DNA from: Sphingobacterium multivorum
GTDB taxonomy: Bacteria; Bacteroidota; Bacteroidia; Sphingobacteriales; Sphingobacteriaceae
Direction of reading: 5' to 3'
Length of the DNA stretch: 64,000 bases
NCBI RefSeq assembly: GCF_900457465.1
Contig: NZ_UAUU01000005.1
Location: 218,698-282,697 of the forward strand
Shown piece by piece: positions 50,041 to 61,434 of this stretch. Under the pieces are notes generated by a model that was not told where the DNA came from, did no database searches, and was given only the letters and a program-made list of their open reading frames with translations. Positions within the stretch are counted from its first letter, which is position 1, and each line of letters opens with the position of its first letter. Position numbers and translations under genes: made by a program.

Positions 50041-53000
50041 TTAAAAGTTTACGTTAAGACCAAACACATTTGTTTTCACTTGTGGGTAGTAATTACCTCT
50101 AGAATCCGCTGGAGCCTCCGGATCAAATCCTTTAGCAAAACCAGTAAAAGTCAAGAGGTTTTGCCCACTATAGTATACCTTGGCCCCTTTAATACCGATT
50201 CTATCCGTAAACGTTTTTGGTAAGGTATAACCGAAGGTAATGTTCTTCAAGCGGACATAACTTGCATTCTGTATCCAAAAATCGGAAGGAGTGCCTGAAG
50301 GACTATTTTGTGACCAACTGGTCAATGCCCTCGGCATCGATCCATTTGGATTGGTCTCTGCATTGAAACGATCTGCAAAAATGGTTGTCGGTTTATCAGA
50401 TCCCGAGATCCCGCCAATGGCTTCACCCCAAAGATAGCCCTGTACTTTAGCGGCCCCTTGGAAGAATAGGCTCAGATCAAAGTTTTTATAACTCATATTG
50501 GACGTCAGACCAAAGATGAATTTCGGATCAGGCGAACCTAGATATACACGGTCATTTCCATCGATTTTTTTATCGCCATTCTGATCTTTATAGATAATAT
50601 CACCAGCACCTACAGTTCCATTTACGCCTTGAATGCCACTGTTTTTATATTCTTCATCCGAACGATAGATTCCTGCTGTTTCGTAGCCATAAAACGAACG
50701 GATTGGTCGGCCCTGCTCATAGATATAAAAAGTTCCATTAACTTGTGGCTCATCGCTTGCCCATTTTTTGATCTGGTTGTTAATATAAGAACCATTTGCG
50801 GCAATGCTATATTTAAAATCACCAATACTATTTTGATAGTTCACTTGGAGCTCAACCCCATTATTTTGTACTTTCCCTGCATTTTGGTAAGGCGCTGGAA
50901 GACCATATAAGTTCGATACGGGCAGTTTTAACAACACTCCATCAGTTTTACGGTCAAAGTATTCAAATACAAAGCCCAAATTGTTTTTGAAGTTCAGGTC
51001 CAAACCAATGTTAGTACTTGTCGTTGACTCCCATTTCAATATTGGGTTTGCTGATTCAACGATAGCTCCGCCAGAACTAATCTCACCGCCAAAGGAGTAA
51101 TTATAGCCAGGAGAAATGGTAAATAAGCCTGGATAATAAGCGTCTGAAGAAGGATATGAATTATCTGATGTTGCCGCTAATTGTTGGTTTCCGAGTTTAC
51201 CCCAACCACCTCTTAATTTCAATTCTGAAATTACATCAGACAAAGGAGATTCTTTAAAGAAATCTTCCTGAGAAATACGCCATCCTGCTGAGAACGAAGG
51301 AAAAGTACTCCAACGATTGCTTCCCAAGAATCGCGATGTCCCGTCACGTCTCACATTGGCTTCCAATAGGTACTTATCCGCAAATGCATAATTGATACGA
51401 CCGAAGAAAGAGCGTAAAATTAACTTTTTTGCTCCCCCGTCGACTTTCATTCCGTCCTTGCTACCTAAATTCAGTTCCGAAAAATCATTATTCAAAAACC
51501 CTTGCGCATAAGCACTGGAGTAATCTGCACGGAATGTTTCATCCATAAAACCGCCTAAGACATTGATTTGATGATTACCAATCTTTTTATCATAGGTCAA
51601 CAAGGTTTGAAAAGTCAATCGTTCAGATTGAAAGTTGTAAACAGTCAGATTATTCACCCCTTGCTTAGGTCCCAAATCACCGTTCGGTGCATAGTATTGG
51701 ATGTCTTTGACGAATTTGGAAGACATATTGTCGATCGGTTGAAAGCCAACAACTTGTTTGATCTTCAATCCATCCATAATCTTAAATTCACCGGAGAAAT
51801 TGACCTGCGTATGTTTATTGATCATATTGTCCTTTGCCTCCAGATCCATCCAAGCGATTGGGTTACCGTCGCTACCACGACCATACACACCATTGCTATA
51901 TTTGTATGGAATAAAACTAGGAATACGATTTACCTGTCTAAAGATCTGTGCCATGTCACCTGTATAAGGGTTTACGGGTTCGGTAATACGTTGATAGTTA
52001 TACGCCAGCCCTAAATCAAATCGAAGCCTTGAAGACACTTTTGCCCCCACATTTGTGCGTAAATTATACCGGTCCGAACTCGCAACTTTAATAACACCTT
52101 TCTGCCCTAGATAGCCTCCGGAAGCCATATACTGCACATCTTCTGTTCCTCCTGTAACCTGCAAATTATGCGATTGCTGGAAACCTGACCCTTTATACAA
52201 CAACCCTAACCAATCTGTATTGGGATGACCGTCCGGATCAGATCCATTTTTGAAAAGTTCTAGATCCTGCTGGGAGAAACGCTGCGTCTTCCCTTCATTT
52301 TTAAGAGCCTCGTTTAAGATGACAGCATGGTCATAAGAGTTCATATATTCCGGTAGACGTGTTGGATCCTGAATCCCGGCATAGCCCGTATAATTCAATT
52401 GCGGTTTGCCACTTCCCCCTTTTTTGGTCGTAATCAGAATAACCCCGTTTGCAGCCTTAGATCCATAAATTGCTGCACTAGGTCCATCCTTCAGTACCGA
52501 AACACTTTCAATATCGTTGGGATTGATATTATTCATCGAGCTTTCTATTCCATCGACAATAACAAGCGGATTCGCATTATTGATAGTACCTAGACCACGG
52601 ATTCGGATGGTACCGTTATCCTTACCTGGTTGCCCCGAATTTTGAGTAATTGTTACACCCGAAAATTTACCCTGGATCGCTGGAGGATACATTTGTAACG
52701 GGACGGTCCTGTAGATCCTTTGACGTGATCGCCTGTACAGCACCAGTTAGATTTACTTTCTTTTGTTTGGCAAATCCCACAACAACAACTTCTTCCAAAG
52801 CCTCATTGTTACTTTCGAGCTGAATTGACAGGGTCGTCCCTGTAACAGTTACTTCTTTAGTTTTATAGCCAACGCTACTAACAAGCAAAATATCACCGGC
52901 TTTCGCTCGAATTGTAAATGTCCCTTTTGCATCTGTCGATGTCGATACCGATGTACCTTTGACCGAAACAGTCGCAGCCGAAAGAGGACCATCTTCTGCG

Positions 53001-53155
53001 GTTACTTTCCCGGTAACTTGGTTCTGAGTGGCCTCGTTTGCTTTATGTTTAAATGCAATTGGCGTTTCTGCGGCCCACAAACTTTGCGAAGACGCAACAA
53101 GAAGAGCAATAGCAAGCAGGCTTACCTTTTGGTTACTTGTAAATTTTGAAATCAT
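50041..53155 (-). CDS. SusC-family transporter (GH92-side locus), one frame break
   Basis: TonB-dependent importer of about 1038 residues. ATG 53155 gives a signal peptide ending near SLWAAE. A carboxypeptidase-like domain (about 45-125), the signature ALEEVVVVGFAKQKKVNLTG, the plug (SAAIYGSKAANGVILITTKKG) and the barrel ending VFGLNVNF follow. No STN domain. The frame breaks near 52685 (NVSS joins AIQGKFSGVTITQN). Two AATCGATT words 21 bp apart lie about 110 bp upstream of the start, a likely control site. Confidence 0.92.
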
Positions 53156-53262
53156 AATTAAATAGTTAGTAAAGTTGAGTCTGTCAGTTTAGTATTTGAT
53201 TGACTGGTTCAGCCCATTAAATTAGAGGGATATTTTATGGGAACAAAAAAACGGTGTAACGA

Positions 53263-53291
53263 AATCGATTGCGCAAATAACGTAATCGATT
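53263..53291. promoter_or_regulatory. Paired AATCGATT operator-like words, 21 bp apart
   Basis: CGAAATCGATTG and CGTAATCGATTG each contain the palindrome AATCGATT (53263-53270 and 53284-53291). The spacing is 21 bp, two helical turns, so both face the same side of the DNA. The half-site style resembles LacI-family operators with a central CG, but no matching regulator gene is near. Confidence 0.6.
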
Positions 53292-53401
53292 GACTTTTAT
53301 TTATTGAAATTCACTTTGTCACTTTTTTAGTACAAAAAACAATGTTTCTTTAGCTTGTAAAGGTTGCTGCTTTAGAATAATAAGCTGCACACCACCTAAA
53401 C

Positions 53402-53441
53402 AATAAAGAGCCCTAGATCTGAAGATCAAAGGCTCTTTATT
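53402..53441 (-). terminator. Terminator after the GH92 gene
   Basis: AATAAAGAGCC (53402-53412) pairs with GGCTCTTTATT (53431-53441), with a nested GATC stem in the loop. It lies 33 bp past the GH92 stop, and TTTATTGTTT follows on the minus strand. Confidence 0.85.
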
Positions 53442-53473
53442 CTCGTATGAAGGAGATTCCTTATATATTGCGG

Positions 53474-55738
53474 CTAATTTCCCCAATTTTGATTTGCTTT
53501 ATCCCCCATCACAAACTCCAAGGTACCACCTTTCAACACATCGGCATGGGTCAACTGTGGAACGTTCAGTGGCTTTCCATTTAATTTCGCCGACTGAATG
53601 TATTTGTTTCTTGCCGATGCATTCTTGCCGATAATAACAAAAGACTTACCATTAGGAAGCTGTATGCTCACCTTCTGGAAAAATGGAGATCCGATGCTGT
53701 AGGACGTCAAACCCGGGGTAACCGGATAGAAGCCCATTTGTGAAAAGACAACAAAAGCAGACATTCCACCACCGTCTTCATCTCCCGGCACCCCCATTAA
53801 ATCGTTTCTAAACCATTCCCCGATCAGCTTGCGTATCCTTTTCTGTGTCATCCAAGGTTGTCCAGCATAGTTATATAGATAAGGAATATGCAAAGCCGGC
53901 TCGTTTGCCATGGAAAATTGTCCAACATTACCTGTATGATCTGGAAGCTGCGCATAAAAATCAAATTTTGACCGACCCAAAGGTTGCTGGAACATCTCAT
54001 CAAGGTACTTGACAAAAGATTCATTTCCTCCCATCAGTTTGATCAGATCGGGAATATTATGCTGCACATCCCAGCGGTAGATCCAGGCATTGTTTTCACC
54101 GTAATATTCCCGTGCTCCCTGTCCGCCAGAAAACACATAGTCAAAAGGCATGATAAAATTTCCCTTGTCATCTTTGGGATGGAAAAATTTGGTCTGCTCG
54201 TTGAAAAGATTTCTATAATTGAAAGATTTCTTCATAAATAACTCATAGTCAGCCTGAATACCCAATTCTTGCGCAAGCTGTGCCAAGCACCATAAATCGT
54301 AAGAGGTACCCAAGGTTACTGCGACCGGTTGTCTCCGTTCAAAACCGTTTACTTCGGGTATGGTTTCTTTTTCACCTGGATACAATGCTGGGATATAGCC
54401 TTTCTCCTTAAAAAATTCGTCTAGTTTTCCTGCGGCCTTACCGGACCATGGAGCCAAAGTCTTTTCTGTAATTGCACCTTTTGCAGCCAGATACGCTTTC
54501 TTGATATCAAAATTGCGCACTCCTTTGCGATAAGCATCCAATAAAGTTGCTACACCATGATTGGAATTCATCCTTCTACTATCGCCGGTAATCTCAGGGA
54601 AAGTAGGCAACCATGGCTGCTCCATTTGCTCGGACATCCGGACAAAAGAATTGAGGATCATGGACTCTGTGTTGGGATCCAAGAGTACCCGTAATGGGTG
54701 ATGTGCCCGGTAAGAGTCCCAGATCCAGTCATCTGTAAAAAAAGGTTTACCTTCGTCCTGATGTACCTTTCCGTCGAACGCGCTGTGATAGCGACCATCT
54801 TCAGAAATGTTGACAGGTCTTTCGTAAGTGCGGTATAAAGACGTATAAAACACGTGCTTATTGGACTCATTGTCGCCCTCTACAGCAATTTTACCTAAAG
54901 CATCGTTCCATATTTTACGTCCTTTTTCAGCCAGCTTCTTTTGGTCAAAGTCACTGATTTCACGCTTCAAATTGGCTTTTGCTTGTGCCGCATCAATAAA
55001 TGAAACGCCATATTTCATACGTAAGCTAGTCCCTGCTTGATTAAACTCCAGTACCAGGCAAGAATTCTTACCAGCAGCTTCAGTGGCATTTTCCAATTGT
55101 TGGCCTTGCAGTCGCTTCACGGCAAAAGGTTTGGATTCGGGAACGGCATAAATATACACATGCGTGCCATTACCAATATCCTGCATACCCGAAAGTCCCT
55201 GACCGTCCCATTGAAGTTTCCCCTCCTGTGAATTGAACTGCAGGTATTTTGTCGAAGTTGACGGAAAAGTAAAGGTATACATGCCCGACTGATGCGACAA
55301 CGCGTAGTCTACCTGAATATTCTCTTGATCCAGTAACACGGAATACGCATACGGATGAATTTCCTCTTGATCGTAACTGTACAATTGTACCGGTTTCAAA
55401 TCGCCTGGCAATTTCACCATTGGGCTAAGGTTGAAAGCCGATCTTCCACGATGGCTTGTAACGATAAGTGGCAGACCAAACAGACGATCTGAAGTATAGT
55501 CTCCCCGCTCAGGATAAACGCGCAAAAGGCTGTTTGGCAAGTGAACCGTTGGGTAGGTTGGTACCAATAAATGACTGATGTTTCCCATGTATGGGTTAAC
55601 ATAATCAACATAATCTTTCGTCATTCTAGCTTGGGAAAAACCTTTTAGCATACTGACCGAAAGAAAAACAAAACAGCATAATGTACGCAATAATCTTTTT
55701 GTTTTACGTTTGATATTCTTTGTTAGCATTTTAAACAA
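53474..55738 (-). CDS. GH92 alpha-mannosidase
   Basis: Calcium-dependent exo-alpha-mannosidase of 754 residues, the usual length of the family. It has an N-terminal signal peptide (hydrophobic CCFVFLSVSMLKGFSQ). The N-terminal sandwich starts DYVDYVNPYMGN. The helical catalytic domain carries ANEPALHIPYLYNYAGQPW, whose Glu matches the general acid of characterised GH92 enzymes. The hallmark PGDEDGGGMSAFVVFSQMGFYPV carries the Asp base region (PGDEDGGG differs slightly from the common GNDDCGQ). Linkage (1,2, 1,3, 1,4 or 1,6) is not readable. It has its own terminator and a 32-bp dyad upstream. No frame break. Confidence 0.93.
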   Translation of the reverse strand: MFKMLTKNIKRKTKRLLRTLCCFVFLSVSMLKGFSQARMTKDYVDYVNPYMGNISHLLVPTYPTVHLPNSLLRVYPERGDYTSDRLFGLPLIVTSHRGRSAFNLSPMVKLPGDLKPVQLYSYDQEEIHPYAYSVLLDQENIQVDYALSHQSGMYTFTFPSTSTKYLQFNSQEGKLQWDGQGLSGMQDIGNGTHVYIYAVPESKPFAVKRLQGQQLENATEAAGKNSCLVLEFNQAGTSLRMKYGVSFIDAAQAKANLKREISDFDQKKLAEKGRKIWNDALGKIAVEGDNESNKHVFYTSLYRTYERPVNISEDGRYHSAFDGKVHQDEGKPFFTDDWIWDSYRAHHPLRVLLDPNTESMILNSFVRMSEQMEQPWLPTFPEITGDSRRMNSNHGVATLLDAYRKGVRNFDIKKAYLAAKGAITEKTLAPWSGKAAGKLDEFFKEKGYIPALYPGEKETIPEVNGFERRQPVAVTLGTSYDLWCLAQLAQELGIQADYELFMKKSFNYRNLFNEQTKFFHPKDDKGNFIMPFDYVFSGGQGAREYYGENNAWIYRWDVQHNIPDLIKLMGGNESFVKYLDEMFQQPLGRSKFDFYAQLPDHTGNVGQFSMANEPALHIPYLYNYAGQPWMTQKRIRKLIGEWFRNDLMGVPGDEDGGGMSAFVVFSQMGFYPVTPGLTSYSIGSPFFQKVSIQLPNGKSFVIIGKNASARNKYIQSAKLNGKPLNVPQLTHADVLKGGTLEFVMGDKANQNWGN

Positions 55739-55753
55739 TTAAGTGTTCGATGG

Positions 55754-55785
55754 TTTAAGGGCAAAACATATGTTCTGCCCTTAAA
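55754..55785. promoter_or_regulatory. 32-bp near-perfect dyad upstream of GH92
   Basis: TTTAAGGGCAAAACAT (55754-55769) faces ATGTTCTGCCCTTAAA (55770-55785) with a single mismatch in 16 pairs and no loop. It ends 16 bp before the GH92 start codon. It could be an operator, a leader hairpin masking the start, or a terminator read on the plus strand, where a run of eight T follows shortly after. Confidence 0.65.
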
Positions 55786-56359
55786 GTTAATTTTTTTTGA
55801 CAACATATCATCTTTGTGTCTACCAAAATCAAAATTGGATCTCTAAAAACAAAAATTTTTATTGTTACTTATCAAATAAACTAGATAAAATCCTGTATAC
55901 TGACACAAATAAGCGTTTATTTGATAATTTATTCGAAAAATTAAAAATGAATTCTATTTTAATTTTATTCAACCTAATTTTGAGATAATTACAAACTAAA
56001 AACCAATTTTTATGGATATAAACTAACAAACATGCGAAATGTTTAACCATTTCCAAATCGATTTGTTCAACGGTGCTTTACAATAATCATGTTGACCTCA
56101 ATAAATTACCTATAATTGTGACAAGGATCTTCAACAAGCAGGCATATACTTTTGTTAAAGTTTTAAACTGATTGCTATCTCGTAACATTCGAAGCTCTTT
56201 TGCAACTATAATAAAAAATAATGTTTTCATTAAAATAAAAGAAGAAGGCAAATATTATACGCAGATCTTGACCTTATTTAATAAAATATGTAATATTGAA
56301 AAAAAGTTACATTCCTAAACCCTACCAACCCAAGGAATTCAACTTCACGCTATCATATC
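55786..56359. other. AT-rich intergenic region before the sigma gene
   Basis: About 570 very AT-rich bases separating GH92 and the sigma gene, which are divergent. Overlapping short frames on both strands (63 codons each) have no recognisable family, start site or codon pattern. The sigma-gene promoter should be near the right end; no confident -33/-7 match was found. Confidence 0.6.
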
Positions 56360-56949
56360 ATGAAAAACGATAAATATCCAGCTCATAATGATGCAAGCTT
56401 GTTAGCTCGGCTCCGAGAAGGCGATTTAGAGGCTTTCAATATTTTGTATGATAAATATTGGTCTTTACTTTTAGATGAATCTTACAAAAGGCTCGAAGAT
56501 TTGGCTTCCTGTGAAGAGATTGTTCAGGATGTATTTATTGAACTTTGGGAACACTGTCCCAGTAGAGAAATTCACAACCTGAAATCCTACCTCATTGCAT
56601 GCATGAAATACAAAGTCTTTGAAACCTATAAGAAAAACAAACGCAGAAATATCCTTATCGAAGAAAATCATCACCTTTATCGAAGTTATGAAATTCTGGA
56701 AGGAGATCAGTATGCCGAAAAGGATTTAAAATCTTTAATTGAACAATGGGTAGCCAATCTCCCACAAAAAGAAAAGAAATCTTTAAAATGAGATACTTAG
56801 ATGGACTTACCACAAAGGAAATTAGTGATTTGACAGAAACTTCCCAAAATACAGTTCAAAATCACCTCGGAGTATCAATTCAAAAATTAAAAAAACTTGT
56901 TATCCAACATTTTTTGACGCTACTATTAATTTTATACAACTGTAAATAA
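56360..56949 (+). CDS. ECF-type sigma factor, one frame break
   Basis: Sigma-70 family member of about 196 residues starting the last locus. Region 2 has AFNILYDKYWSLLLDESY and CEEIVQDVFIELWE. Region 4 has MRYLDGLTTKEISDLTETSQNTVQNHL. The frame breaks in the A5 run 56766-56770: one more A turns LPQKEKKSLK-stop into LPQKRKEIFKMRYLDGL. The C-terminal tail is short and hydrophobic (HFLTLLLILYNCK), as in many Bacteroidota FecI-like sigmas. The FecR gene follows 83 bp downstream. Confidence 0.9.
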
Positions 56950-57032
56950 GCAAATTACAAATAAACACCAATTTAGACTAGTACATTTTTTCCTGTTAGG
57001 GGCACTATTTAAGTGAACATTGTACTAATCAT

Positions 57033-58049
57033 ATGCAATATCCTAACCAAGAGCTCGAAAAGCTAATTGACAAATACTTAAAAGGCGAAGCCAATTCGGA
57101 AGAAATAGACGTCGTGGAACGTTTTTTCGATTCATTTTCATCCCGACCGAATTTAAGCAAAACACTACCCGATCATGTACAGAAAGCACTCAAAGCACGC
57201 ATTCATGGCAGAATTATAAAGAAACTGACTCGGAGGAATCAGAAAATATTCAATTTCCCTAGAATTGCAGCAGCTGCAGCTATCCTCTGTATCGCTTTTA
57301 CATCTCTTTATCTTTACAAAATTACGCAATCAAACAATCAAGAACTAACGCTAACAAACGGACAACAGCAGCGAATTGTTCTAGAAGACGGTACAAAAGT
57401 TACACTTAATGCGTCGAGCAAAATAATCTACCCGCCTCATTCAAAGATTCCAGCACACGTGAAGTTACTTTGATCGGGGAAGCATTTTTCCGATGTCGCC
57501 AAAAATCCATCCAAGCCCTTCCTTATTCATACACCAAGGATGGAAATTAGCGTTCTGGGAACCGCTTTCAATGTGCGCGATTATGCCGAAGAAAATAATG
57601 CCGAAACAGCTTTGGTACGTGGCAAAGTATCCATTTGGAAAAAAGGAACTGACAATCAGAAATTTATATTAAAGCCCAAAGAAAAGTTTGTGATCAGAAA
57701 GGTAAATGGAGTTGAAAAGGAATTCCCATCGACAACTACTAAAACCGCATCGGCTCCCATGGCAATAGCTATTCAGCCATTTTCCATCTCTGAAAAAGAC
57801 GGATCCGCTTTAGAAACCGAATGGTTATTAAATCGGATTACCGTTCAAGATGATAGATTATTGGATATCGCCTTAAAACTAGAGCGCATGTATGGCGTGG
57901 AAATTAAAATTACAAACAAAGCAGTTGCCAACCAACGCTACTCAGCAACATTCGAAAACGAACAACTAGAAAATATCCTAAAAGCATTACAAACTGTCAA
58001 TTACTTTCAAATTAAAAAAACGGGGAAAAACCAAATACAACTACTCTAA
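57033..58049 (+). CDS. FecR-family anti-sigma factor, two frame breaks
   Basis: Inner-membrane regulator of about 338 residues. The N-terminal cytoplasmic part has LEKLIDKYLKGEANSEE. A membrane helix follows (about 75-95, IAAAAAILCIAFTSLYLY). The periplasmic FecR domain has LEDGTKVTLNASSKIIYP and, once corrected, LIGEAFFDVAKNPSKPF, then ISVLGTAFNVRDY. The frame breaks near 57437 (one base missing: YPP joins FKDSSTREVTLIGEAFF) and near 57490 (one extra C: FF joins DVAKN). Signals from the STN domain of the next gene would act through it. Confidence 0.87.
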
Positions 58050-58073
58050 AAACAATCAACCTATATAACTCAC

Positions 58074-61000
58074 ATGAACAAAACAAAACCCAAATTTAGA
58101 AAAGAGTCGAGATTGGCTTTACTGCTCATTTGTCTTAGCGCCATGCATATACAGAGCTTCGCCTATTCTCAAACTGAAAAAATTGATGTCTCCGTCCAGG
58201 GAGGAAAACTCGAAGATGTATTTCAAACAATCAATGACAAGAGCAAATACAAAATGTTCTTTAGCAAATCGACTCTCCCAAACTCGACAATCAATATTGT
58301 TGGAAAGAAAATCAGTGTAAAAGATCTTCTTTCCCAGTCTCTGGCCGGGAGCAACCTAACATGGGAAGTATTGGACAATGACATTATCGCTATAAAAGAA
58401 AAAAAGAGAATCAGCAACACATTGCGGGCCAAGTAGTCAATGAAAATGGAACGCCTTTGGCAGGAGTATCTGTTATCATAAAGGACTGGCAAAAAGCAGA
58501 ATACCGCAATATGCAAACGAGTACCGCAACGGATGTCAATGGACAATGGGGACTGCGTATTCCAAATGACGATGTCATTATTACTTTTTCTTTTATTGGT
58601 TATCAGAAGGTTGATATCACTGCAAAGCAGCTTATTGCCAATTCTACTCCTATTAAACTGAAACCGGAAGAAGGAAGCTTAGAAGAAGTGGTTGTTATTG
58701 GCTACGGTACGACAACACGTAGACTGAATACGGGATCAGTTGCTTCGATCACAGCGAAGGACATTACCTCTCAACCTGTAAGTAATCCCCTTGCCGCACT
58801 ATCGGGAAGAATGTCCGGTGTATTGATCGCCCAAAACAATGGTGTGCCCGGAAGTGCTGTTCAGATTCAGATTAGGAATCAAGCGTCATTAAGTGGAACG
58901 ACCTCAGGTTCAATACCGCTATACGTGGTTGATGGAGTTCCCTTTACCAATTTTAACGGCGGACAACCTGCAACGGATAACCTCAATTCATTTGGTATCT
59001 CAGCTTCTTCAGGCGGCTTAAGTCCCTTCAGCATGATTAATCCAGCGGATATTGAACGTATCGATGTCTTGAAAGATGCCGACGCTACAGCGATCTATGG
59101 TAGCCGGGGCGCAAATGGTGTCGTATTGATCACCACAAAAAAAGGATCTGCAGGTCGTACTCGCATTGGTGTCAACTTTAACACCGGATTTACCGAGGTC
59201 AACCACTTTATCCCTATGTTGAATCTAGAACAATATCTCACGCTAAGAAAAGAGGCTTTTGCTAATGCTGGAGTTACACCTACAGCCGATAACGCTCCAG
59301 ATCTTATGTTATGGGATCAGAACAAATCGACAGATTGGCAGAAAATGCTGATTGGAAACAAAGGACATATTACCGACGTTCAAGCGAATATGTCTGGTGG
59401 AAACGAATCTACCCGTTTTTTCTTTAATTCGGGATATAGACGCGAGAGTACTGTTTTTTATGGAGATAGCAAAAACAGTCGCTTTACCTCACGGTTAAAC
59501 TTGGATCACACCTCCTCTGACAAAAAATTCAATGCCGCTTTATCAGTTAGCTATGCCAACGACAATTCCGATATGCCTTCCTCTGATGTCACATCTCTCT
59601 ACAATTTGCCCCCCAATTATCCAATCTATGGTGACAATGGAAAATACTATTGGTTACCGTCATCAGCTTTTATTGACAACCCAATCGCCTTGCTCGAACG
59701 GAAATACTTTGGTAATACCAATAATCTGATCTCAAATGCCAATCTGAGTTACAAAATTCTACCTGGACTGACTGCAAAAGCAAATTTTGGCTATACCATC
59801 ACACAGTTGAACCAAAATAATCAACGCCCAATTACTTCCTTAAATAACACCGTCTCCAACCCGCTTGGATCTTCCAGTTTCTCTAATACAAAGGCCGAAA
59901 ATTGGATTATTGAACCGACATTGGATTATGTAAAAAGTGTCGGCGAAGGTAAATTTACGGCATTAATTGGAACAAGTTTTCAGCAAAATTCATCCCGTTC
60001 ACAGACAACCAATGGTTCTAATTATTCAAACGATGCACTTTTAGGTTCGCTCAGTGCCGCAGGATTATTCACTGCCAGCAATAACCTCGTATATTACAAA
60101 TACAATGCACTATTCGGAAAAGTAAATTACGACTGGAAAGAGAAATATTTGTTTAATGGAACTTTTAGAAGAGATGGCTCATCTCGTTTTGGACCTAAAA
60201 ACCGATTCGGAAATTTTGGAGCAATAGGGCTAGGATGGGTTTTTGGAAAAGAGGATTTTATACAAGATAATCTGACGTTTTTAAGTTTTGGTAAATTGAG
60301 AGCGAGCTATGGAACTACAGGTAATGATCAAATTTCAAATTACCTTTATCTTCCACTCTACTCTTCAACAACCGCATATCTGAATAATCCTTCCATGAAT
60401 ATTGGAACACTTCCAAATGAATATATCAAGTGGGAAACAACCAAAAAACTGGAGTTTGCTTTAGATCTAGGTTTCTTGAAAGATCGAATTTTGTTTACTG
60501 GAAACTTTTTCAGAAATCGTTCTTCTGACCAGATAACTGATTTAGTTTTAAGTACTCAAACGGGCTACAACAGTTACAAAGAAAACCTACCGGCATTGAT
60601 CCAAAATACAGGCTTGGAATTGGAGTTGAACACCACCAATATTACAAATGAAAATTTTACATGGAAAACATCTGCTAATTTCACGTTTTATAAAAACAAA
60701 CTTGTCAAATTTCCTGGAATTGAAAACACGTTTTATTCAAGTAGCTTTCTAGTTGGTGAGCCGCTCAATATGGTCCGTTTGTATCACTATCAAGGTGTAG
60801 ACCCCACAACAGGAAGAGCGTTATACGAAGACCGCAATGGCGATGGGGCTATAACGGGCGATGACCGATACGTTGCTAACTTAGGTACACCTTTCTATGG
60901 CGGATTTAACAATACTTTTTCCTACAAAGGCTTCGAACTTGGCGTATTTTTTCAATTTAACCACCGCTTTGGAGTAACTAAAATCCTCAATACAAGACCT

Positions 61001-61423
61001 GGTGCTATGCTCAACCAAAATGATTACTGGTTGGACAGATGGACATTAAATAACAGTAATACCAATATCCCGGGAGCAATTATCCCGACAGTACCAGCAT
61101 CTTCAGCTGATGGAGTTGCATTAAGCAACTCTTATAATCAATATACCAGCTCTGATGCTGTCTATGGGGATGCTTCCTATATTAAATTGAGGTCTGTCAA
61201 TTTATCTTACAACCTGCCCAAAAGCTGGACTTCGAGATTAAAAATGTCTAATTGTAATGTATTTATGCAAGGGCAAAATCTCTTTACTTGGGCCAAGAAC
61301 AAATATGTCTTGGATACCGAAACGACCGTGCAAGGCGGTCCATCTGGTTTAGGAACTGGAACGATTGCCCAGGTATTGCCTCCATTGCGGACGATTGTAT
61401 TTGGATTTAACTGTCAATTTTAA
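58074..61423 (+). CDS. SusC-family transporter with STN domain, one frame break
   Basis: TonB-dependent importer of about 1116 residues. The signal peptide ends near SFAYSQ. The STN domain (about 35-110; LEDVFQTINDKSKYKMFFS) is followed by a carboxypeptidase-like domain, the signature SLEEVVVIGYGTTTRRLNTG, the plug (ATAIYGSRGANGVVLITTKKG) and the barrel ending VFGFNCQF. The frame breaks in the A7 run 58399-58405; corrected, IIAIKEK runs on to ENQQHIAGQVVNENGTPLAG. It follows FecR by 24 bp. Substrate unknown. Confidence 0.92.
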
Positions 61424-61434
61424 AACTAGAGATC

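Larger units (their letters stand above)
53156..53473. other. 318-bp gap between susC and GH92 genes
   Basis: No credible gene. It holds, from the GH92 end, a strong terminator hairpin (53402-53441) and then the paired AATCGATT words (53263-53291), the probable control site of the susC promoter. So GH92 and susCD are separate transcripts. Confidence 0.7.

Noticed and set aside
55797..56056. Two overlapping short frames on opposite strands
   Set aside because: AT-rich sequence, no family resemblance, and each is antisense to the other.
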